Assembly: GCA_027366525.1 (NCBI GenBank)
Contig: DAHXKG010000005.1
Coordinates: forward strand, 1-64,000
Reading direction: 5' to 3'
Length of the DNA stretch: 64,000 nucleotides
DNA from: a candidate division FCPU426 bacterium
Lineage (GTDB): Bacteria > Oederibacteriota > Muellerivitia > Muellerivitales > DAHXKG01
Position 1 is the first letter of the stretch, and each line of letters begins with the position of its first letter. Under the pieces are notes generated by a model. The model searched no databases. It saw only the letters and a program-made list of their open reading frames with translations, and was not told the origin of the DNA. The position numbers were made by a program, and so were the translations under genes. Positions 56,789-64,000 of this stretch are shown here, in pieces.

Positions 56789-58402
56789 GTGAAAAAAAAT
56801 TCTTTCTTATTACAGCTTCGGCAATACAATGTTGTTTGGCTCATTGGAAGCTTAGTATTGATGCTTGGTGGAATTTTTTTAATTTTAATTTTCAACCAAA
56901 CGTGGTGGAATACAATTTGTTTTAGCTTAGGAGTCTTAGGGTTAATTATATTTTTAATGATTAACCTCACCCAAGTCAAGGAAACTGGCAAACAGCGGAC
57001 GACGTTGGCTCGGGCGAATTTAACGCTTGTGGCAATTGCCTTCTTGGCCATTTTATGTGCGGTTAATTATATAGCCGCTCGTCATCCAATTCGTGCTGAT
57101 TTAACAGCCGATAAATTGTATACGCTTTCCAATGAAACCTTAAGGGTCCTCAAAAAATTGAAGGGACCAGTAATTATCAGTTTTTTTGGTACCAGTAATC
57201 CCAATCATAATCCTCCGCAAGTAGCTCAAGCGAAACAGCTTTTACGTGAATATCAAGAAGCATCTAATAAAATTCATCTCGATATTATTAATGTGGATAA
57301 AAATCCATCAATGGCTCAAGAATACGGCGTAACGCAATACAATACTGTGGTTTTTGAAAGCGGGGGACATCGGCAAACCGTTCAAGAAGCGAATTATTTA
57401 ACATATGCTTTCGACGGTGGTCGTCCCACTCCACAATTTAGTGGTGAAAGTGCATTTACAACGGCCTTGTTTAAATTGGAAAATACCAAAGTAAAAACAA
57501 TTTATTTTACAATTGGACATGGCGAAGAGGACATTATGAGTCCCGAGCCCAACGGCATGAATGCATTTCGTCAAGATTTACAAAATGAAAATTATGTTGT
57601 AAAAACCATTAATTTGCTAACGCAAAGCAAGATCCCTCAAAATGCGGCGGCGATTTTTATTGCCGGTCCCAGGAAGCCATTTCAATTTTCAGAGATCCAA
57701 TTATTGCAAAATTATTTGAAGCAGGGCGGAAAATTAATTTTATGCTTGGCTCCCCTGGTTCCCACAGCTGATTTTGAACCCATCCTTCGGGATTTTGGAA
57801 TTAAATATGGCAATAATGTTGTTGAAGATCCAACACGATTTGCTTACCCAGATATTCGGTCGATTATTCCTCAATATGAATACTCAAAAATTGTTAATAA
57901 GCTTTCAAATGGAAATATTTTTTCCATTTTACCTTTCACTCGGAGTGTCCAAACAGTGAAAGCCGCATGGCCAGGAGTGGTTCAAACTGTGTTTTTAGAG
58001 TCGACGATTCACGGCTGGGGTGATTCAACGCCAACCCATCCTACGGCAACATTCAGACCGGGGATTGATTTGAAGGGCCCGGTGCCAGTTGCGGTTTCTT
58101 GTAATTGGACGTCTCCTAAAAACGCGAAGATCAAAAGTCGTGTTGTTTTTTATGGTGGTTCTGATTTTTTAACGAATCAACTGTCACAGGCTCCCGGGAA
58201 TTTGAATTTAGCGATGAATACAGTTGATTGGGTAACGTTAAATCAAAGCAATATTTCGATTCGACCTAAAACCGAACAACCTCGAATGATGATGTTATCG
58301 AATCACGCCGAAAATGTTATTTATTATCTTTCAGTTTGGATTTTACCATTGTTGGTTTTGGCGTTCGGTGGTTGGGTATGGTATAAACGCAGGGCCATAT
58401 GA
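56789..58402 (+). CDS. GldG-like ABC auxiliary protein
   Basis: 537 residues, GTG start. Three N-terminal helices (about 14-33, 40-58, 70-92), then a large exposed domain opening RADLTADKLYTLSNETLRVL, then VIISFFGTSNPNHNPP and TIYFTIGHGEED. One C-terminal helix (510-532) precedes a basic tail. This is the GldG/DUF4350-like plan. The protein works with the adjacent ABC permease; the exported substrate is unknown. Its end overlaps the DUF4340 gene by 4 bases. Confidence 0.9.
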   Translation: MKKNSFLLQLRQYNVVWLIGSLVLMLGGIFLILIFNQTWWNTICFSLGVLGLIIFLMINLTQVKETGKQRTTLARANLTLVAIAFLAILCAVNYIAARHPIRADLTADKLYTLSNETLRVLKKLKGPVIISFFGTSNPNHNPPQVAQAKQLLREYQEASNKIHLDIINVDKNPSMAQEYGVTQYNTVVFESGGHRQTVQEANYLTYAFDGGRPTPQFSGESAFTTALFKLENTKVKTIYFTIGHGEEDIMSPEPNGMNAFRQDLQNENYVVKTINLLTQSKIPQNAAAIFIAGPRKPFQFSEIQLLQNYLKQGGKLILCLAPLVPTADFEPILRDFGIKYGNNVVEDPTRFAYPDIRSIIPQYEYSKIVNKLSNGNIFSILPFTRSVQTVKAAWPGVVQTVFLESTIHGWGDSTPTHPTATFRPGIDLKGPVPVAVSCNWTSPKNAKIKSRVVFYGGSDFLTNQLSQAPGNLNLAMNTVDWVTLNQSNISIRPKTEQPRMMMLSNHAENVIYYLSVWILPLLVLAFGGWVWYKRRAI

Positions 58403-59781
58403 AAAATTTTCGGTCAGCCTTCATCTATATAATTATTGCGTTGGTTTTAGGAGGTTATATTTATTTTTTTGAGCAAGGTCCTACGGCGCAACAAAAAAGC
58501 AAGACATATAAAATTTTTCATTTTGTGGCCGCTCAGGTGAATGGTCTAACCATCCAGCAGTTCCACCAGAAAAAGAAAATCAATAATCTTCCAATTGAAA
58601 TTACGGAAGTGCCGCCGGATCACTGGAAAATTATATCACCACGCAAACACAATGCTGATACGATAACGGTTCGTTCCATTTTAGGCCAATTGGGAAGTAT
58701 GCATCCGGACCTGAAAATTAAATTGATTAACCCCGCTTTGTTGGTGGAGGCAGGATTAAACTCTCCGACTGCCCGAATTAGCTATCACTTGGTCAATGGA
58801 ACCACTCAGGTTTTAACGATTGGGAATAAAAGTATTTCAGGATCGGATTACTATGTTGAAACCTCCGCCCAGAAAAAATTTATCTATTTAATGCCGACTT
58901 TTGTGATTCAAGATTCACTAAAAACCTTGAATAAACTTCGCAACCGTCATCTGATTAAGACCGATGCAGCATCTGCACGAAAATTTTTATTGGTTTATGC
59001 ACATCGACGCATTTTGATTTCCAAAAATCCCCAATTGCGTTCATGGGAAATTCTTGAACCGCATGAGTATCAGGCCGATGCGTCGAGTGTGAAAAGTATG
59101 TTGGATCAAGTGAATTTGCTTCGTGCCATCAGTATTGTCGCCGGTCATCCTGCCAATTTAGCAAGCTATGGCTTCAATCATCCCAAGGTTGAGTTTACCG
59201 TTTGGCCGTTACAGGGCAATGTAACGCAAGAAATTTTGATTGGAAGCAAAGTAAAAGGTGGAACAGATTATTATGCCAAGTTAAAGCATAAAAAAGCGGT
59301 CTATTTAATATCAAATTACTTTGTGAATGTTGTTTTGAACAAGACAGTTGATCATTTTCGAAATAAAAATATGATGCAATTCAACAGTGCCGATGCCCTT
59401 CGACTGACGATTCATTATCATCATAAAATTTTTGTTTATTCCAAAAATAAAAAAGGAAACTGGATTTGTATTCCCGGCCGTCCGAATTCAAATGAAGAAG
59501 CGGTGGCCCTGATTAGTGAGTTGTCCCAAACAACGGTAACGGGGTTTCCTGTTGTTTCAAAAGCAAGTTCGGATTTGGTACATCCACCGATGGTGGCTGA
59601 TGTGACTTTGATTGGGAATACCATGCGCAATTTTGAATTTGGAAAGGTCGTCGCCAATAATGTATATACGACTTCGTATGCGTTGAAACGGATATATTTG
59701 GTTTCAAATCGTCCCGTGAATTTGATGAACAGCTACTTTAAAACTCCTGTACCGACGCCTACGGTGCCTCCTAAAAAATAA
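58399..59781 (+). CDS. DUF4340 protein
   Basis: 460 residues. One N-terminal membrane helix (FIYIIIALVLGGYIYFF), then repeated beta-rich units of the DUF4340 family: WKIISPRKHNADTITVRSIL, near residue 75, and WEILEPHEYQADASSVKSML, near residue 220. The repeats suggest internal duplication. A Pro/Thr tail ends the protein. It is the usual last member of GldFG-type ABC clusters and is probably exposed on the outer face of the inner membrane. Confidence 0.9.
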   Translation: MKNFRSAFIYIIIALVLGGYIYFFEQGPTAQQKSKTYKIFHFVAAQVNGLTIQQFHQKKKINNLPIEITEVPPDHWKIISPRKHNADTITVRSILGQLGSMHPDLKIKLINPALLVEAGLNSPTARISYHLVNGTTQVLTIGNKSISGSDYYVETSAQKKFIYLMPTFVIQDSLKTLNKLRNRHLIKTDAASARKFLLVYAHRRILISKNPQLRSWEILEPHEYQADASSVKSMLDQVNLLRAISIVAGHPANLASYGFNHPKVEFTVWPLQGNVTQEILIGSKVKGGTDYYAKLKHKKAVYLISNYFVNVVLNKTVDHFRNKNMMQFNSADALRLTIHYHHKIFVYSKNKKGNWICIPGRPNSNEEAVALISELSQTTVTGFPVVSKASSDLVHPPMVADVTLIGNTMRNFEFGKVVANNVYTTSYALKRIYLVSNRPVNLMNSYFKTPVPTPTVPPKK

Positions 59782-59847
59782 ATTCACTCATTTCTGTTCG
59801 ATATGTTACATGGGTTAATATTCTGATATGGAAATTAGGTGAACATC

Positions 59848-60642
59848 ATGTCTGATTCCAAAGAAACCTCCGCTTCATCCGATCATGTGCCGGTGGCATC
59901 TTTTTCGGAGCATCTCATGGAGCTTCGAAAGGGATTAATTCGAAGCTTATTAGCTTGTTTAGTAGGATGGATTATTGCCTATTGGAAATCGGCCGATTTT
60001 TTTAAAGTTTTAATTCATCCGGTTCAACAAGCGTATGCTTATTTTCCTCAATTTAGCTCCCAACATGTTTTTTTGCAAACATTAGAACCTATTGAGGTTT
60101 TCATGATTAATTTGCGATTGATTTTTTTAGTTGGGATTCTTCTTGCTTCTCCGGTTTGGATTCGGGAAATATGGGTGTTTGCTTCTCCTGGTTTGAAATC
60201 CCATGAACGGGGTGTTGTATTTTGGATTTTTACAGCGGGAATGTTTTTTTTCCTTTTGGGAGCCAGTGGAGCTTATTTTTTTATTATTCCGGTCGCACTG
60301 CGATTTTTAATTCAATATAACATTGGGTATCATTTACTGCCACGATGGAGTTTGGGGAAATATTTTGATTTCTTAATTTCATTTCTCTTGGCGTTTGGAT
60401 GCGTATGCGAGCTTCCGCTTATTATGGCGGCACTTTCATTTTTTGGGTTAGTGCCTCCCACGTTTTATTCTTCCAAACGCAAGATTGCAATTTTAGGCAT
60501 TTTTATTTTAGCTGCTTTTTTAACGCCAACCGGCGATCCAGTCACCCAAACCATTCTTGCAATTCCTCTTTTGATTTTGTTTGAGTTGGGCATTCAGTTA
60601 TCTTTTTTGGCATTTCGACATCGCAAAACGATGGTCGGGTAG
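59848..60642 (+). CDS. tatC: Sec-independent translocase subunit TatC
   Basis: 264 residues with six transmembrane helices. SFSEHLMELRKGLIRSL is the conserved TatC N-terminus, with PIEVFMINLRL, WIREIWVFASPGLKSHER and FLTPTGDPVTQ following. It receives twin-arginine signal peptides. The ATG at 59848 is chosen over the GTG at 59839, which is part of the AGGTGA ribosome binding site. TatA/B are not in the window. Converges with the ABC genes on the minus strand, with a 1-base gap. Confidence 0.95.
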   Translation: MSDSKETSASSDHVPVASFSEHLMELRKGLIRSLLACLVGWIIAYWKSADFFKVLIHPVQQAYAYFPQFSSQHVFLQTLEPIEVFMINLRLIFLVGILLASPVWIREIWVFASPGLKSHERGVVFWIFTAGMFFFLLGASGAYFFIIPVALRFLIQYNIGYHLLPRWSLGKYFDFLISFLLAFGCVCELPLIMAALSFFGLVPPTFYSSKRKIAILGIFILAAFLTPTGDPVTQTILAIPLLILFELGIQLSFLAFRHRKTMVG

Positions 60643-60643
60643 G

Positions 60644-61426
60644 TCAAGTTCCAGTACTCTGATAATTTTTTAATCCCCAAGTCCATAATTGTTTTGCAAT
60701 CCATATCGAAAGAGCCGCAAAAACGGGAGCGATCCAAGCTCCAAAGAGTCCAAAGAGTTTGTGGAAGATAAAATTACCTGGTAAAAAATTAAATGCTCCA
60801 AATGGAATGAGGAATAACAGTAAATATTTCAACCAATTGGGATAAATACTAAGCGGATAACGACTTGCTTGTAATAAGCTATGAACAAAGTTTAAATTAT
60901 AGGTATAGGGACCAATAAACTTGAACGAGAGGCTGCAAATACAAACAAGCATTGAGGTGTAAATGATAGTTCCACAAAAACTCCACAGTGGCACCATCAT
61001 CCAGATATACCACGGTTCATGAAAATGGGATAGGCAATAAATGAGGAGCACCATTCCCGTTAAAAGATTGCCGAATGAATGGAGGACCGGGCTAGAGATT
61101 AATAAAAATGGCAACGGGGGCGTAGGGTAGATGAGTAAACGATCTAAATCACCCATGACGATATAGTAGGGTAACATCCAAATGTGATTAAATAAGAGTT
61201 CCGCAGTGCCAAGCGCAGTTGCTGAAATGCCAAAGAGGAACAACACTTCTTTTCCAGTCCATCCACCTAATAACGGCGATTGATGAATCACGACCCAAAG
61301 CAAGCCTAAGGCGGCTAATTGCAGCATAATGGAGGTAATCATGCCGATAAGAAAATCTAGCTTATATTCCATCTTAGCTTGTAAGGATGATTTAAAAACA
61401 CTCCAGTAAATTTTCAGTTCATTCAT
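60644..61426 (-). CDS. ABC-2 permease, COG3694 type
   Basis: 260 residues, six hydrophobic segments. The start reads YWSVFKSSLQAKMEYKLDFL. Family features include LFNHIWMLPYYIVMGDLDRL and LLIYPTPPLPFLLISSP, as in the DUF990/COG3694 permeases. It is third in an ATPase-permease-permease operon and starts 2 bases after the previous gene. The exporter is uncharacterised as a family; drug or envelope-component export has been suggested for relatives. Confidence 0.88.
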   Translation of the reverse strand: MNELKIYWSVFKSSLQAKMEYKLDFLIGMITSIMLQLAALGLLWVVIHQSPLLGGWTGKEVLFLFGISATALGTAELLFNHIWMLPYYIVMGDLDRLLIYPTPPLPFLLISSPVLHSFGNLLTGMVLLIYCLSHFHEPWYIWMMVPLWSFCGTIIYTSMLVCICSLSFKFIGPYTYNLNFVHSLLQASRYPLSIYPNWLKYLLLFLIPFGAFNFLPGNFIFHKLFGLFGAWIAPVFAALSIWIAKQLWTWGLKNYQSTGT

Positions 61427-61428
61427 AG

Positions 61429-62262
61429 TTATCCACCCTGAATTTCAATCGATCGAAGAGTCCATTTGAACACCCAGTAACCGAGTAGATACATTCCAAG
61501 AGCCCAAAGCATTTGGTGGACTAGTGCGGCTATAAGCGCAAGTCCATGATATTTCCCCATATAAATCGAGATGGGAACATAAATGATATTTTGAAATGGA
61601 AGCCATTCACCAATGTGCCGCAGAATTAAAGGATAAAGCGTCAAAGGGGCGGAAATACCTGAAAAAGTTAAATGAAGCGAAAGTCTGGAAGCACTAATTC
61701 CATAACTGCTATTCGTGTAGAAAATGCCCTGAATGAATAAAAATAAAACGGAAAATTGAATAATAAAAGCTAAAAAAACACTGACGAGAAAGGCCAAAAA
61801 GTCTTCCACACTTGCAGGGAATAGATTTCCTTTCAAAAGTAACACGGCAACGATAAAGACGCCTAAACTTAAAAAAAAATTAAAAAATGCGTCGCTAAGT
61901 GCTTGCATCATTTGTAAAAATTGAAAATCCAGTGGTTTTAAAAGGTCAGTGGCAATTAATCCAAGACGAATGCGTTGACCAATTCGAATATCAATATTAG
62001 TTGTGAGCGCGAAGTTTAAGCAAAAGGCAAGTGGAAGATAAACAAACATTGCGGTTCGTGAAATCGTAAGCCGTGGAGAGGGATGCGCATAAACATATCT
62101 CCAAATTAAAATAGTAAAACAATAACTGATAATGGAGGTGAGAAGTGCTAAAAATGCAGAAGAACGATAGGTGAAATTAGCCTGTAAAGCCCGATAAAGG
62201 AAGGAACAGTATCCCTTGAATCGATCCATCGGGGTCAGTGTTTGAAACACAGAATCACGCAT
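61429..62262 (-). CDS. ABC-2 permease, COG4587 type
   Basis: 277 residues, six hydrophobic segments, opening MRDSVFQTLTPMDRFKGYCS and YRSSAFLALLTSII. RIRLGLIATDLLKPLDFQFL is the conserved loop of the COG4587 family. The ATG at 62262 overlaps the ATPase stop by 8 bases; the frame upstream to 62337 is a shadow of the ATPase gene. Pairs with the COG3694 permease. Confidence 0.88.
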   Translation of the reverse strand: MRDSVFQTLTPMDRFKGYCSFLYRALQANFTYRSSAFLALLTSIISYCFTILIWRYVYAHPSPRLTISRTAMFVYLPLAFCLNFALTTNIDIRIGQRIRLGLIATDLLKPLDFQFLQMMQALSDAFFNFFLSLGVFIVAVLLLKGNLFPASVEDFLAFLVSVFLAFIIQFSVLFLFIQGIFYTNSSYGISASRLSLHLTFSGISAPLTLYPLILRHIGEWLPFQNIIYVPISIYMGKYHGLALIAALVHQMLWALGMYLLGYWVFKWTLRSIEIQGG

Positions 62263-63274
62263 GGGGAATTTCTTTTTTCTTGTAAATTTGTGTGACAAGA
62301 TTTTCAATATCCGGTTTTTCGAGGCTGAGGTCAACAACCGGTAATTTTTTTAAAAGCAGCTTAGTCAGTTCCGGAGTGCATTTAGCACTGAGATATTCAA
62401 AAACAAGCCGTTTCCCTTCGATTTCTAATAATTGGGCATTTAATTTTGCCAAGGCGGGTTTTAATTGTTGAATTTTGGCTGGAGCAGTCGGAGCTTTGGT
62501 TTCAATAATAATTCTTTTCTTTTGAGCAAATTGATTTTCAAACTGTTTCAGGGATCCATCAAAGAGCAGTGTTCCATGATCGAGTACAATTAAACGTTTA
62601 CAAATTTGAGTAATATCTTTGAGATCATGGGTCGTAATAATTAAGGTCGAATTGAATTTTTTATTAATCTCTTGAATAAATTCCCGAACTTGTTCTTTGA
62701 TGGAAACATCAAGACCAATGGTGGGTTCATCTAAAAATGCAATAGAGGGAGCATGCAGCAGTGCCGCAGCTAAATCACACCGCATACGCTGTCCTAACGA
62801 AAGAAGACGAACGGGAGTACTGAGCAAAGGTTCCAGATGTAACCGATGAAGCGCTTCATGAAGGACATAGTTAAAAGTCGAATCGGGAATACGATACATT
62901 GTTTTTAAAAGTTGAAAGGTTTCTCGAACGGGAATGTCCCATAACAATTGAGGACGTTGTCCAAAAACAACCCCAATGTTCAAAGCTAACTGTTGTCGCT
63001 CTTTCCAGGGAATCCTTCCAAGAACATTAATTTTTCCACTTTGAGGGACTAAAATGCCAGTCAGCATTTTCAATGTGGTTGATTTACCTGCTCCATTTTC
63101 GCCAATTAACCCTACGCGTTCTCCAGAGTTTATTTTAAAAGAGATATCTTTCACAGCGAAAACTTCGTTGGATTGACTAGAAACGAATGCAAGCAGCGAT
63201 CCCCACAGCCCTGGTTTTTTGATACGAATTTTGTAAGTTTTACATAAATGGTCAACATCAATTGCGGGGTTCAT
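62255..63274 (-). CDS. ABC transporter ATPase, COG4586 type
   Basis: 339 residues. Walker A GENGAGKSTTLKML near residue 57, signature SLGQRMRCDLAAALL, Walker B IAFLDEPTIGLDVSIKEQVR, and TTHDLKDITQICKRL. The long N-terminal insert (RIKKPGLWGSLLAFVSSQSN) and the WDIPVRETF block are typical of COG4586. First gene of the minus-strand operon with COG4587 and COG3694 permeases. Confidence 0.93.
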   Translation of the reverse strand: MNPAIDVDHLCKTYKIRIKKPGLWGSLLAFVSSQSNEVFAVKDISFKINSGERVGLIGENGAGKSTTLKMLTGILVPQSGKINVLGRIPWKERQQLALNIGVVFGQRPQLLWDIPVRETFQLLKTMYRIPDSTFNYVLHEALHRLHLEPLLSTPVRLLSLGQRMRCDLAAALLHAPSIAFLDEPTIGLDVSIKEQVREFIQEINKKFNSTLIITTHDLKDITQICKRLIVLDHGTLLFDGSLKQFENQFAQKKRIIIETKAPTAPAKIQQLKPALAKLNAQLLEIEGKRLVFEYLSAKCTPELTKLLLKKLPVVDLSLEKPDIENLVTQIYKKKEIPHA

Positions 63275-63753
63275 GAGGACTTATAATAAATCTAATTTAA
63301 TGTACTGTCAAACTTTTTGGAAAAAGCTTTGTTATATTTATGAAAACGATCTCATGATTATGCGATAAAACTGCAAATAAAGTTTGTTTTCAAGATCAGA
63401 AGCGAAGGCCAAAGAACGACGAAACTTGGAGTCGATGGAGTCGGTTAAAAAAATAGACGCACGATTTCCAGAAATTAGTTTCTTCATTTTTAAGATGCGA
63501 ATAATGGAGTTAATCCATCAGTTTAAATGGTTTTGAAAATGCGGGTTGAATCGCATTGTAAATCCAGTCGATTTTTCAATGCGGGATTTACCGCGTGAAA
63601 TCGTGAAACTTCAAATAACTGTTTTTTTTATCGAAGTTTGAGGCTATTTCTTGGATAATAGCCCCATCCCTAAAGTGTTTGAATAGTTATCGTGAATGGA
63701 TGTTTTTAAAACTGGGCACTGTTGAAAATGTATCAAACAAATGGAGGACGAGG
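63275..63753. other. Intergenic region between divergent genes
   Basis: About 480 bases. No gene or RNA recognised. It must contain the promoters of the minus-strand ABC operon and of the FKBP gene, but no good -35/-10 pair stands out. Repeated short words (TGCGGG, AATCG) near 63540-63600 may form a hairpin. Confidence 0.5.
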
Positions 63754-64000
63754 ATGAAACATATGTTCTTTTGGATTATGGTGGGCGTGATAGGTTTAGT
63801 GGGGTTGGGCTGTTCAACTAAATTAAAATCAACGGGAAAATGGATCAAGATATCGACCGGGCTCCATTATCAGATTCTTCAACATGGATCCGGAGCGATA
63901 GCGGCAAATGGTGATTTAGTAACCGTGAATTATACCGGCTGGCTCCCGAATGGGACTCAATTTGACAGTTCAGCCGATCATGGCAAACCTTTTCAATTTG
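63754..64000 (+). CDS. FKBP-type peptidyl-prolyl isomerase, probable lipoprotein (3' truncated)
   Basis: The first 82 residues are visible. A signal segment (FFWIMVGVIGLVGLGC) ends in Cys 20, a likely lipidation site. The FKBP domain begins TGLHYQILQHGSGAIAANGD, with VNYTGWLPNGTQFDSS, whose Tyr and Asp are the usual active-site residues. GGAGG precedes the ATG. Expected to help fold exported proteins in the periplasm. The rest lies beyond the window. Confidence 0.9.
   Translation, partial: MKHMFFWIMVGVIGLVGLGCSTKLKSTGKWIKISTGLHYQILQHGSGAIAANGDLVTVNYTGWLPNGTQFDSSADHGKPFQF

Overview
The window comes from an AT-rich, Gram-negative-type bacterium. Host genes look to be in the low-40s % GC by eye. 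Secreted and lipoprotein-type proteins, TatC, a type III glutamine synthetase, surface proteins with Thr-Pro linkers and FlgD/por-like C-terminal modules, and non-coding deserts of up to 2 kb all fit an uncultured candidate-phylum lineage (Goldbacteria/FCPU426-like is a guess). No rRNA is present to place it.

Layout. 1-7.9 kb: the tail of a Thr-Pro-linker surface protein, an MFS transporter, a 2 kb desert, type III glutamine synthetase, and an ArsR-thioredoxin-DUF2892 cassette. 8.1-19.4 kb: housekeeping block with a glycosyltransferase, rpsP-khpA-rimM-trmD-rplS, a YCF48-like exported protein, rnhB, cca, an M50 protease, trpS, scpAB and a pseudouridine synthase. A decayed toxin-antitoxin pair lies at 19.38-19.77 kb. 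19.9-32.4 kb: TPR protein, miaB, TPR-SPOR protein, mutS, and a 1858-residue protein with a HicB-like N-terminus, a seven-bladed propeller and Ig-like repeats.

32.5-40.2 kb is a genomic island inserted at tRNA-Asp, flanked by an imperfect copy of the tRNA 3' end and richer in GC than its surroundings. It holds an AbiE-type toxin-antitoxin operon, an XRE repressor with an ImmA/IrrE protease, and a five-gene operon: DUF3892, zinc-ribbon/glycine-zipper protein, ThsB-like TIR fused to a glycine zipper, three-helix membrane protein, and a second ThsB-like TIR. The XRE gene and the TIR operon share an identical 18-bp operator over the same promoter geometry. No ThsA is present, so this may be an undescribed Thoeris-like defence system. 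The right end of the island is made of nested, broken IS3 elements and an aldo/keto reductase fragment.

40.3-55 kb: large exported proteins (GH116 with malectin, two tandem DUF11 proteins, a GH5 cellulase), all with Thr-Pro linkers and related C-terminal modules. 55-63.3 kb: a Gld-type ABC cluster (ATPase, permease, GldG-like, DUF4340), tatC, and on the opposite strand a COG4586/4587/3694 ABC exporter. The window ends inside an FKBP-type prolyl isomerase lipoprotein gene.
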